From contig DWWT01000058.1 of assembly GCA_019119575.1 (NCBI GenBank), positions 1 through 64,000 of the forward strand: a DNA stretch of 64,000 bases, in the 5' to 3' direction. Source of the DNA: Candidatus Enterocloster excrementipullorum. Lineage in GTDB: Bacteria; Bacillota; Clostridia; Lachnospirales; Lachnospiraceae. The notes beneath the pieces were generated by a model. It was not told the DNA's origin. It saw only the letters and a list, made by a program, of their open reading frames with translations, and searched no databases. This document shows, piece after piece, positions 1 through 7,521 of this stretch. Numbering within the stretch: position 1 is the first letter of the stretch; every line of letters starts with the position of its first letter. A program made the position numbers and the translations under genes.

Positions 1-1466
1 GCGTGCACATCGCAGGCCTCGCCCAGCTTCACGGACGCCAGCATGGGAGCCAGCTCCTCGTACATGGGATCCGGGCTTACGGTAAAGGCATTGCCCTCAT
101 CGTCCACGCCCATCAGGTAGCGGCACCAGCCCGCCTGCACCATGGGGATGAACTTTAAGGACTTCACATCCAGCTCGGGACGCGCGATGTACTCCTTGAT
201 GGTCTCGCCGAAGCGGATGGACAGTTTCTGGGAGGTATCGGTGGCGATTCTCTGAGGCGTGTCAGGCATAAAGGGGTTGGGAACCCGAATCTGAAGCACC
301 TCGTCGATAAACTTCTTCGGGGAAAGGATGCCGGGGTCAGTCACAACGGGCAGTCCCTCCTTGTAGCCGATGATCTCCACCAGCTTCACCAGATCCGCAT
401 CCTTCATCTCGTCGCTGATCTTGGTGTAGCCCAGCAGGCAGCCGTAAACCGCCAGCGTGGTGTGCAGGGGATTTAAACAGGTGCAGACCTTCATGCGCTC
501 CACCTTCTCCACCGTATCCCGGGTGGTGAAAATTACACCCGCCTTGTCCAGGGCCGGACGGCCATTGGGGAATGCATCCTCAATTACCAGATACTGGGCC
601 TCCTCCGCATTCACAAAGGGAGCCACATAGGTATTCTTACTGGTCACAATATTCTCTGTGTCCTCAAAACCGCAGTCCTCCAGCATCTTTTTCACGCTGT
701 CGTCGGGCCGGGGAGTAATCTTGTCAATCATGCTCCAGGGGAAGGACACCTTCGCCGGATTCTCGATGTAAGCTAAGAAGCCGTCCGCAGCCAGGCCATT
801 CTCCGTCCATGCCTTTGCGTAGGCGTCCACCGCTGCGAAGAGCTTGTCTCCGTTGTGGGAGCAGTTGTCCATACTCACCAGAGCCAGCGGCGCCGCTCCA
901 TGAATATACCGATAGTGGCAGAGGGAAACCAGCTTGCCGATGTAGCTGTCCGCCTTATCCGGTCCGGCCGCAAAATCCGCCTTCACATCCGCGCGGAAAT
1001 CGCCGTCGGGTCCTGTGATGCTGTAGCCCTTCTCCGTGATGGTAAAGCTCACCATCTGCAGGCTCTCGCTGGCAAAAATCTCGCACAGACGCGCCCAGTC
1101 CGCCGCATCCTGCCGGTCCACGGTCAGTGACTCCGCAAGGCTTGCAATCACGGTCTTCTCAATCGTCCCATTGGCTTTGAGGGTCACCAGGAGGCTCAGA
1201 TCGTCCTGGGGCTGGTAGGCCTTTTTGATGATCTCGTAATCATAGCCTTCGGCCACGATGATACCGGTCTTCTCCGCACCCTCATTTAAAAGCTTCTGCT
1301 GCAGAGCCGCAGGAAATGCCCGGAAAATGTTGCCTGCTCCAAAGTGTACCCACTGGGGCGTCTCCTTGGTGGCTGCCTTCATAGCCTCACGGTCAAACTT
1401 CGGCAGCGCAATCCCCGCCTTCTCCCACTGTTCGCTGTTTTTCAATTCACTGTCCAATAAATGCAT
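1..1466 (-). CDS. uxuB: Fructuronate reductase / mannitol dehydrogenase family oxidoreductase (3' end outside window)
   Basis: NAD-dependent polyol/hexuronate dehydrogenase of the mannitol dehydrogenase family; the likely reaction is fructuronate to mannonate in hexuronate (galacturonate/glucuronate) catabolism. I translated the minus strand directly: about 488 residues are visible and the C-terminus lies beyond base 1. An N-terminal Rossmann motif GAGNIFRA sits at residues 43-50. The family catalytic stretch appears as KVCTCLNPLHTTLAVYG, with the conserved Lys and His, in the second half. ATG at 1464-1466 follows a GGAGGG ribosome-binding site. A tagaturonate or mannitol-type substrate cannot be excluded from the visible part. 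The pectinesterase at 8.6-9.4 kb makes a pectin-derived hexuronate plausible (inference). Confidence 0.85.
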   Translation of the reverse strand, partial: MHLLDSELKNSEQWEKAGIALPKFDREAMKAATKETPQWVHFGAGNIFRAFPAALQQKLLNEGAEKTGIIVAEGYDYEIIKKAYQPQDDLSLLVTLKANGTIEKTVIASLAESLTVDRQDAADWARLCEIFASESLQMVSFTITEKGYSITGPDGDFRADVKADFAAGPDKADSYIGKLVSLCHYRYIHGAAPLALVSMDNCSHNGDKLFAAVDAYAKAWTENGLAADGFLAYIENPAKVSFPWSMIDKITPRPDDSVKKMLEDCGFEDTENIVTSKNTYVAPFVNAEEAQYLVIEDAFPNGRPALDKAGVIFTTRDTVEKVERMKVCTCLNPLHTTLAVYGCLLGYTKISDEMKDADLVKLVEIIGYKEGLPVVTDPGILSPKKFIDEVLQIRVPNPFMPDTPQRIATDTSQKLSIRFGETIKEYIARPELDVKSLKFIPMVQAGWCRYLMGVDDEGNAFTVSPDPMYEELAPMLASVKLGEACDVH

Positions 1467-1587
1467 AGCTTTTCCCTCCTGTTTGCATTTTACAGCTTCA
1501 GCTCCGGCAGATGCCGGATCCCCATCTGTTTCTTATAATTGTATCTTACCACCAGCCCCGGAAATAATCCATATCCCTTTTTGTCCA

Positions 1588-1902
1588 TTACATTGCAAAA
1601 CTTGCGCAACCGTCCCCACCTTTCCCGGCAGACCTTTTGATCCGCTCATGATAAAAATAGTTCACAATGACCGGCAAAGCGTCAAATGGCCGTTTCATGC
1701 TGTCGTCGTTGGTCACATAGTCCAGCCCTGTCTCAGCGGCATAGCGTTTCAGTTCCCCGTCCTGTTCTCAGGACAATGTAACTCCAGCTGCGATTGTGGT
1801 TCCAGGTAGGAGCCTGATTGCCCGCCTCTAAAATCCGTTTAATTGCTTCAAAATCCACCTCTTTATCCAGAAACTCCCGAACCGTCCTTCTTTTCCTGAT
1901 TG
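1588..1902 (-). pseudogene. Nitroreductase remnant, frameshifted and truncated
   Basis: Reading the minus strand in the frame beside the MarR C-terminus gives KRRTVREFLDKEVDFEAIKR, then ILEAGNQAPTWNHNRSWSY and IVL, the typical start of an FMN nitroreductase (RR-S/T-VR-F and APTW-N-W motifs). The frame breaks around 1757-1770. It resumes as ELKRYAAETGLDYV and continues to a TAA at 1588-1590. No start codon or RBS precedes the fragment; in its frame a TGA lies just upstream inside marR. The FMN-binding C-terminal half is absent. A further open frame at 1490-1645, ending LPELKL, may be the tail of another lost gene; I cannot identify it. Nitroreductase beside marR is a common pairing, so this looks like a decayed two-gene unit. 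Confidence 0.7.
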
Positions 1903-2345
1903 ACCAGCATGGTCAAATTTTTTGTGAATGTCCGGGACAGGTCGATCAGCTGCTTTTGTTCCTCCGGCGTGAACATGGACATGGCTGTGTCCTCCGCCCA
2001 GGTAATGTGCCGCACAACTTTTTCACAGTAGGCTCTCCCGGCATCAGTCATCCGGACAATTTTGCTCCGCTTGTTTTCCGGCGCCTCGGTGACGGTTACA
2101 TAGTTCTCGGCCAGAAGGTTCTTGATGATCAGGTTGACCGTCTGTTTGGATTGAAACGTCCGCTGGCAGATTTCCTTCTGGGTCATACCGCCCTTGCGGT
2201 AAAAGGCATCATAAAAGAGAACGTTGACCACCAACAGCGTTTTCATCATCATTCCATTGCGTTTGGCATATTCATCGTAGAGAGCAAACTGCTCGTCCCG
2301 GAATTTACAGTATAGATATGCGTTTTTCTTATCTTCCTTCGTCAT
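1863..2345 (-). CDS. MarR family transcriptional regulator
   Basis: 160-residue winged-helix regulator, the usual MarR length. The wing region reads MTQKEICQRTFQSKQTVNLI (recognition helix about residues 60-75), followed by the AENYVTVTEAPENKRSKIV beta-wing with the conserved acidic/NKRSK segment, and flanking helices for dimerisation. The start has a G-rich ribosome-binding site (AGGGGTGGGG) four bases or so upstream. A clean sigma-A promoter and a 5-4-5 palindrome precede it, consistent with autorepression. The adjacent nitroreductase gene it may once have controlled is broken. The ligand is unknown. Confidence 0.85.
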   Translation of the reverse strand: MTKEDKKNAYLYCKFRDEQFALYDEYAKRNGMMMKTLLVVNVLFYDAFYRKGGMTQKEICQRTFQSKQTVNLIIKNLLAENYVTVTEAPENKRSKIVRMTDAGRAYCEKVVRHITWAEDTAMSMFTPEEQKQLIDLSRTFTKNLTMLVNQEKKDGSGVSG

Positions 2346-2374
2346 ACCCCACCCCTTTGGTCTATTTCTTTACG

Positions 2375-2420
2375 GTCAATTATTTGACTTTATTATACGG
2401 ACAAGGCCTTCTTTCGTCAA
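2375..2420 (-). promoter_or_regulatory. marR promoter with candidate autoregulatory operator
   Basis: Minus strand: -35 TTGACG (2415-2420), 17-bp spacer, -10 TATAAT (2392-2397). Just downstream, overlapping the predicted start site, is the palindrome GTCAA-TTAT-TTGAC (2375-2388). MarR proteins commonly bind short inverted repeats like this; that binding is inferred. Confidence 0.65.
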
Positions 2421-2468
2421 GGACTCGCCCAAAAAGTTCGATCGGATTCCGAAATAGCGCGAAAAAAA

Positions 2469-2533
2469 GGATGAGACGATTCCGCCAAGAATTCCGGCCT
2501 AAAAAGACCGAATTCTGCGGGATCGTCTCATCC
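2469..2533. repeat. Long imperfect inverted repeat (hairpin, arms about 31 bp)
   Basis: The left arm begins GGATGAGACGATTCCGCC and the right arm is its near-perfect complement, ending GATCGTCTCATCC, with matching AGAATTC cores and a short central loop. It lies between marR and the 49-residue peptide gene and has no T-run immediately after either arm. It could be a structured RNA, a processing site or a miniature element. Confidence 0.6.
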
Positions 2534-2589
2534 CTGTTTCTCAGGGGGTAAAAATCGGCATTAACCGTCCCCCTTCTTACACGCAACTG

Positions 2590-2739
2590 TCAGTTGTATT
2601 CCTGCCCGTCCGCAGCCGCGCTGACATCTTCTGTCTGGGCCAGCGCTTCCTGAGATCCAGCCCCCGCTGCGTTCACCAGTATGAGCAAAGCGGCCAGTAC
2701 AACCCAGGCCACGCTGCCCAAAACCTTTCTTGCTTTCAT
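2590..2739 (-). CDS. Small secreted or membrane-anchored peptide (49 aa), unknown function
   Basis: ATG at 2737-2739 lies nine bases after a perfect AGGAGG site, and a sigma-A promoter stands about 80 bases upstream, so this is very likely expressed. The peptide starts MKARK, followed by a single hydrophobic stretch (about residues 8-26) ending in AGAGS. An acidic 20-residue tail follows (QTEDVSAAADGQEYN). That layout fits a signal peptide releasing a tiny peptide, or a one-pass membrane protein. There is no lipobox cysteine. I do not recognise a family. Confidence 0.6.
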   Translation of the reverse strand: MKARKVLGSVAWVVLAALLILVNAAGAGSQEALAQTEDVSAAADGQEYN

Positions 2740-2818
2740 ACTACTCTGCCTCCTGGAACCGGCAGTCTCCGCCCGGCAATGAATCCAGCCCCGGGCCTGT
2801 CCGCCTGTTCTTTTCCTT

Positions 2819-2846
2819 ATTATACAAATTTCCCCTGAAAATGCAA
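2819..2846 (-). promoter_or_regulatory. Promoter of the 49-aa peptide gene
   Basis: Minus strand -35 TTGCAT (2841-2846), 16-bp spacer, -10 TATAAT (2819-2824). The predicted leader is about 70 nt. The rest of 2740-3041 holds nothing else I can name apart from the promoter of the next gene. Confidence 0.6.
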
Positions 2847-2943
2847 GCCCCAAATTCCCCGGTGATCTCTGCCCGCTTTCCGGCTGCTCACTCTTTCCGA
2901 CTGCCTACTTTCCGGCCCGGCAGATCAATCCGGATGGGGAAAT

Positions 2944-2972
2944 TTGCGAAAAACACCGTTATTATATATAGA
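2944..2972 (+). promoter_or_regulatory. Possible promoter of the small HTH gene
   Basis: TTGCGA (2944-2949), 17-bp spacer, TATAGA (2967-2972), about 70 bases upstream of the ATG at 3042. The local sequence is AT-rich compared with its surroundings. Confidence 0.4.
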
Positions 2973-3041
2973 ACTGGAATATTTTTCCAAATACAAGTAC
3001 CATCTTTATATCCGCACAGTCAGAAAAGAGGTTGCATCCCC

Positions 3042-3260
3042 ATGATTACCTACAATCCCTTCTGGAACACGCTGAAAGATTCCGGCGAGTCTACCTATAC
3101 GCTCATCCATATCCACAGATTCTCAAGCTCAACCATCGGACGCCTTCGAAAAAACCTTCCCCTCAGCACAACCACTCTGAACGATCTCTGCCGCATCCTG
3201 GACTGCACAATCACCGATATTATTGAATACCGCCCTTCTGCCAGAGATCAGTCCCTCTGA
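3042..3260 (+). CDS. Small Cro/C1-type helix-turn-helix protein (72 aa)
   Basis: The 72-residue product has a helix-turn-helix of the kind seen in YozG/XRE-like mini-regulators. STYTLIHIHRFSSSTIGRLR carries the turn and recognition helix. LSTTTLNDLCRILDCTITDI is the closing helix pair that is almost diagnostic of the family. It has no ligand-binding domain. The ATG follows a weak GAGG site 10 bases away. Such proteins are common in Lachnospiraceae and usually uncharacterised. It stands alone with its own likely promoter. Confidence 0.7.
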   Translation: MITYNPFWNTLKDSGESTYTLIHIHRFSSSTIGRLRKNLPLSTTTLNDLCRILDCTITDIIEYRPSARDQSL

Positions 3261-3329
3261 AGGCAGCCGGCGGCCTCCCCTCGCCCTGTTTTTACCAGCC
3301 AAAGCCCGCCAAATGGCCGCCCAGGCACG

Positions 3330-3535
3330 TCCCAAGAGCCTGTTTGAAAATTGCTTTCTGTCAGATGTACGTTCCCCTTTGCGGGACACCGAAGGCGCCC
3401 TTTAGGATCCTGGGGCCAAATGAAGGAGACGCAGTAGGCCGCGCTGACTGAATTCGGCTCTAAAATACCGGGAAGCGGGGCGCACAGATGGCGGGAATGT
3501 ATGTTCAAAAACGCCCTAACCCACGCTTCACGGTA
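3330..3535. other. Intergenic segment with possible inverted ends
   Basis: The 310-bp gap 3261-3570 has no convincing ORF. It contains AGCCTGTTTGAAAATTGC near 3338 and the roughly inverted ATGTTCAAAAACGCC near 3501, enclosing about 160 bp without coding signal. The arrangement resembles a short interspersed element, but only one copy is in the window. Confidence 0.25.
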
Positions 3536-3537
3536 AT

Positions 3538-3568
3538 AAAAAAGAGGCCTCTGTTTTCAGAAGCCTCT
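3538..3568 (-). terminator. Rho-independent terminator of tRNA-Ala
   Basis: On the minus strand AGAGGCTTCTG-AAAA-CAGAGGCCTCT is followed by a run of T, starting three bases after the tRNA 3' end. Confidence 0.85.
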
Positions 3569-3570
3569 CG

Positions 3571-3643
<73 letters not shown>

Positions 3644-3677
3644 ATATCCAGCCGCATGTTTCACACGCGACTGTTGT

Positions 3678-3706
3678 ATAATACCATAAAAAAACATAGA
3701 AATCAA
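3678..3706 (-). promoter_or_regulatory. tRNA-Ala promoter overlapping the scrB stop codon
   Basis: Minus strand -35 TTGATT (3701-3706), 17-bp spacer, -10 TATTAT (3678-3683), 28 bases or so before the tRNA 5' end. The -35 box shares bases with the TGA stop of scrB at 3703-3705. Confidence 0.65.
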
Positions 3707-5247
3707 GTATTTTTTTGATTTTTTTCGCTCCCATCGGAGCCGTTCCGGCGGCAGGCATCCCCCAGGCCGGTTTTTTCGTCCGGCTCTGCATAGGAAAAGG
3801 ACTTCAGATCGTACACGACGGCCCGCCCCGCGCAGGCTCCGGCCACTTCCATTCCGCCCTTTTGGCCGTAGACCCGGGTCGTAAATACTTCCTCCCCTCC
3901 GTTCACAAATATCTCCAGGGAAGACGTATCGGAAAACACCTGCAGTCCGCGAAGCCCATCCAGCCGCACCGGCCGTTCTTTCCTGCCCGCCCCCTTCTCT
4001 CCCAAATCCAGGGTGAGGATCCCGCCCTCGCCATGTCCGCCCTCATAGCGCAGGGACACGCCCTCCCGCAGCTTCATTTCCATCCGGAGGCACTCTGTGA
4101 ATGTGAGTTCCGCCTCATACACTATGCCGGACTCCGCGCAAAGCCCGGCTAGATCCTCGTAAATCCGGCATCCGCTGCGCAGCGCGCCAAGCTCCCTTAA
4201 GGGCTTCTGGATCAGGCGGCCCTTGGAAAACGAAAGCTCCCTGGGGATCGTCAGCGCATGCTGCCAACCCGCATCCACAGTGGGATTTCCATAATCCGCA
4301 TCTGGAATTCCCATCCATCCAATGAGGATCCGCCGTCCCTGTTCATCAAGAAATGTCTGGGGCGCGTAAAAATCAAATCCCCGGTCCAGCATCCGTATAT
4401 CTGCTTCATCCACGGAGCAGGCGCCTGTCTGCCGGTCCGCTGTCAGCTTCATATAGGTACACTGATGGACATTCCAAAAATCCAGTCCCCGCCTGGGCAC
4501 GCCCTGGGGACAGCACACAAGAAGAAGCTGCCCGTCCAGGCAAAAAACATCCGGACATTCCCACATATAGCCAAACGGATTTTTTGTGGACAGGCGGCCT
4601 CTATAAACCCAGTGCTCCAAATCCGCGGATTCATAAAAAAGCACCAGTCCCCGGCTCTCTTTATCCCGCGCTCCCAGAACCATATGGTACGCACCGTCAC
4701 TCCCCTTAAACACCTTGGGATCCCGAACATGGCCGCTCATATCCTCCGGGTAATCCGCATTGGTCAGAACCACCTTTTTCTCCGAAAAATTTTCTCCGTC
4801 CCGGCTTGTCACATGAACCGTATTGCTCCCCCGGCCGGTCATAATATAGTCATAGTCCGGCCGGTCAAAATATTTGACATTTCCCGTATAAAAGCAGTGG
4901 AGCACATCCCCCTCTGCCAGGGCTGAGCCGGAATACACCCCGTGGGCGTCAAAATCCTGGTCCGGAAAGAGCACCGGCTCATGCCGGACGTACGTCAAAA
5001 AATCCCTTGTTGAATAATGGCCCCAGAGCTTCAGCTCCCCCGTCGGTTCAAAAGGGGTATATTGATAATAAATATGATACTCCCCATGAAACTGACAGAG
5101 GCCGTTGGGATCATTGAGCCAGCCGGTTTCCGGCATCAGGTGGAAGGCCAGGCGGCGGGGATCCGCCGCAACCCGCTCCCTGTAAGCCTCATTTTCCCTG
5201 TGCCAGCGCTCGTAATCCTCCCGGAATACTTTTTCGTATTTTTTCAA
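3703..5247 (-). CDS. scrB: Sucrose-6-phosphate hydrolase (GH32)
   Basis: 514-residue GH32 enzyme that splits intracellular sucrose-6-phosphate into glucose-6-phosphate and fructose. It has the nucleophile motif WLNDPNG (residues 43-49, Asp46), RDP at 175-177 stabilising the transition state, and ECPD with acid/base Glu230; a C-terminal beta-sandwich follows. No signal peptide, so cytosolic. The start is TTG (5245-5247): the codon overlaps the scrA TGA by four bases, and GGAGG lies eight bases upstream, indicating translational coupling. The last 20 or so residues are polar and unlike the family, and may be a read-through extension caused by A-runs near the stop. A fructan or raffinose substrate is possible but less likely next to a PTS. 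Confidence 0.92.
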   Translation of the reverse strand: MKKYEKVFREDYERWHRENEAYRERVAADPRRLAFHLMPETGWLNDPNGLCQFHGEYHIYYQYTPFEPTGELKLWGHYSTRDFLTYVRHEPVLFPDQDFDAHGVYSGSALAEGDVLHCFYTGNVKYFDRPDYDYIMTGRGSNTVHVTSRDGENFSEKKVVLTNADYPEDMSGHVRDPKVFKGSDGAYHMVLGARDKESRGLVLFYESADLEHWVYRGRLSTKNPFGYMWECPDVFCLDGQLLLVCCPQGVPRRGLDFWNVHQCTYMKLTADRQTGACSVDEADIRMLDRGFDFYAPQTFLDEQGRRILIGWMGIPDADYGNPTVDAGWQHALTIPRELSFSKGRLIQKPLRELGALRSGCRIYEDLAGLCAESGIVYEAELTFTECLRMEMKLREGVSLRYEGGHGEGGILTLDLGEKGAGRKERPVRLDGLRGLQVFSDTSSLEIFVNGGEEVFTTRVYGQKGGMEVAGACAGRAVVYDLKSFSYAEPDEKTGLGDACRRNGSDGSEKNQKNT

Positions 5248-7283
5248 GCGTCTTTCCTCCTGACTTCCATAGCCTTATCTCCGATCTCCGCCTGTTCTGA
5301 GGAAAATACGGTCACATCCAGCCCATTTCCCTCCGGAAGGATCATCATGGTCTGGGGGCTCAGGCCCTTTTCCCGGATCAGGTTCAGATCCGCGCAGATC
5401 AGCTTGTCTCCGCATTCCACCCGATCCCCCTGGGCCACAAAGGCCTCAAATCCCTGCCCCTCCAGACTGACCGTGTTGATGCCGATGTGAATCAAAATCT
5501 CCACCCCTGTGTCCGAGGTGACCCCCACTGCATGACGGGTTGGAAATACCAGGCTCACCACGCCGCTGCAGGGCGCGCATACCAGGCCATCGGCGGGATT
5601 GATTGCCACTCCGTCCCCCAGCATCTTGGAGGCAAACATCTCATCCGCGGATCGTTCCACAGGCAGCACTTCCCCCTTTACCGGCACGCAGAGGATCGTT
5701 GGAGCCTGGGGTGCTTTTTCCCCAGTATCTGCGGCCAAATCAGCTCCGGCTGTCTCTGTCTCAGCCTCTGTTTTTCCTTCACCGGACGCCGGCGCGGCAG
5801 GGACTTCGGCCGCCTCAGGCGCAGCATTTGCAGCCAGAGCCGCGCTCTGCGCCGGTTCCCCCGACCGTTTTTCTACCTCTTCCTGTGCTCCCAGCCCAAA
5901 CCGCTTCCAGAAAAATACGGTCAGGGCAAAGGATACACCCATGGACAGAATCAGGCCGATGGTGAAATTTCCATAATCGGAGGGCTTCATGGAAATATAT
6001 CCGGGCAGCCCCGCCGCGCCAAGAGCCTGGGCAAGCGTCCTTGTACCTGCCAGATATGCGCTTCCCGCCGCAGACCCGGCCATGGCCGCGTAGAAGGGGT
6101 ACTTAAGCTTCAGCGTCACGCCGAACATGGCCGGCTCCGTGATTCCCAAAAGAGCGGAGACGCCGGAGGCTGAGCAGATGGATTTCATTTTTTCGTTCTT
6201 TGTCAGAAGGAGAACGGCCAGAACCGCTGCGCCCTGCGCCACGTTGTTCATGCTGGCTGTGGAGAAGATAAAACTTCCGCCTGTGCGGGCGCTGTCCGCC
6301 AAGAGCTGTGTCTCGATGGCGATAAAGCTGTGATGCATCCCCGTCATGGTGATCGGCGCATACGTGAAGCCAAAGATAGCGCCTCCGACCGGCCCCAGCG
6401 TATTATACAGCCAGGTGATTCCCGCGGCCAGCAGGTTGCCTGCTTCCCGGAGCACCGGCCCCACAAAGATGAATGTCAAAAAGGACGTCACCAGAATGGA
6501 ACACAGCGGGGTGGTCAGGTTATCCAGCCAGGAGGGCGTCACCCTGTGAAGCCGCTTCTCAATAGAAGCAAGGATCCACGACACGGCCAGCACGGGAAGG
6601 ACGGTTCCCTGGTAGCCGATGGCCGCAATCTCAAATCCAAAAATGTTCCACACCGGCGGATCCGCAATGCCGATGGAATACGCATTCAAAAGATCCGGAT
6701 GTACCATGATCATGCCCATAGCCGCGCCCAGAAATGCATTTCCGCCGAATTTGCTGGTGGCGCTGAATCCGATGAGCACGGGCAGGAACGTAAAGGGCGC
6801 ATTCGCAAAGGTATTGATGGCCGACGCCAGGCCCGCCCACTGGGGATACAGTTCGATCAGGGACTGCCCATGAAACATGGGCGATGTCAGCAGGTTGTTG
6901 AGGCCCATGAGAAGGCCGCCCGCCACAATCGCGGGAATAATGGGCACAAATATATCGCTGAGCATCTTCACAAAGCGCTGAATCACGTTGCCCTTCTCCT
7001 GCTTCTCTTCCGCCTCCTGCGGCCCTGCCTCCAGGTTTCCCAGCTGCTTTTGCACCTCCTGGCATACCAGGTTTACGGTCCCGGAACCAAAGATGATCTG
7101 GAACTGGGACTGGGTGAGAAATACCCCTTTTACCCCCTCCAAATCGCTGATCGCTTCCTCGTCCCGCAGGTCATTGTTGCGAAGCTGAAGCCGCAGTCTT
7201 GTGGCGCAGTGGGCCACAGACTTAATATTTTCTTTCCCGCCCACATACCGGATGACCTGGCTTGCTGTTTTTGCGTAATCCAT
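5244..7283 (-). CDS. scrA: PTS sucrose-family permease, fused EIIBCA
   Basis: Membrane phosphotransferase that imports and phosphorylates a beta-glucoside/sucrose-type sugar. From ATG 7281-7283 it is 679 residues. EIIB is at 1-90 with phosphocysteine Cys26 in HCATRLRL. The multi-helix EIIC is at about 105-465, followed by an Ala/Glu/Pro-rich linker at about 470-540. EIIA at about 545-679 has the phosphohistidine in the VEILIHIGINTVS stretch near residue 599. An upstream in-frame ATG exists at 7361, but GGGGAAGAAAGG sits before the chosen start. The sucrose assignment rests on the coupled GH32 and the LacI regulator. Phosphate would come from HPr and EI encoded at 36-38 kb. Confidence 0.9.
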   Translation of the reverse strand: MDYAKTASQVIRYVGGKENIKSVAHCATRLRLQLRNNDLRDEEAISDLEGVKGVFLTQSQFQIIFGSGTVNLVCQEVQKQLGNLEAGPQEAEEKQEKGNVIQRFVKMLSDIFVPIIPAIVAGGLLMGLNNLLTSPMFHGQSLIELYPQWAGLASAINTFANAPFTFLPVLIGFSATSKFGGNAFLGAAMGMIMVHPDLLNAYSIGIADPPVWNIFGFEIAAIGYQGTVLPVLAVSWILASIEKRLHRVTPSWLDNLTTPLCSILVTSFLTFIFVGPVLREAGNLLAAGITWLYNTLGPVGGAIFGFTYAPITMTGMHHSFIAIETQLLADSARTGGSFIFSTASMNNVAQGAAVLAVLLLTKNEKMKSICSASGVSALLGITEPAMFGVTLKLKYPFYAAMAGSAAGSAYLAGTRTLAQALGAAGLPGYISMKPSDYGNFTIGLILSMGVSFALTVFFWKRFGLGAQEEVEKRSGEPAQSAALAANAAPEAAEVPAAPASGEGKTEAETETAGADLAADTGEKAPQAPTILCVPVKGEVLPVERSADEMFASKMLGDGVAINPADGLVCAPCSGVVSLVFPTRHAVGVTSDTGVEILIHIGINTVSLEGQGFEAFVAQGDRVECGDKLICADLNLIREKGLSPQTMMILPEGNGLDVTVFSSEQAEIGDKAMEVRRKDA

Positions 7284-7311
7284 GCCTTTCTTCCCCTTTC
7301 TTTTTGATTTT

Positions 7312-7390
7312 GGAATCGGTTCCGTTTGTTTATACTTAAATATTAATCCTGTTTTTAGCATTTGTCAACATCATTATTGGTACCGGTTCC
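7312..7390 (-). promoter_or_regulatory. scrAB promoter flanked by two LacI-type operators
   Basis: The promoter is near-consensus: -35 TTGACA (7363-7368), 17 bp, -10 TAATAT (7340-7345), minus strand. One operator-like palindrome GGTACCGGTTCC (7379-7390) lies upstream of -35. A second, GGAATCGGTTCC (7312-7323), lies just after the start site. Their centres are 67 bp apart. LacI/ScrR proteins bind such CG-centred palindromes; repression by looping is inferred. Confidence 0.75.
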
Positions 7391-7521
7391 ATTTTCAGGC
7401 ATAGAAAAAGCCGGCCGTTTTTTGTGCATTTTGCTCATGGCAGGCTTTTATTCTTTGCAGTGTTCTCCGTATTTCCGCATTTCTGCTTATCTCCCGCTTC
7501 TCTCTTCACCGCAGAATCTGC

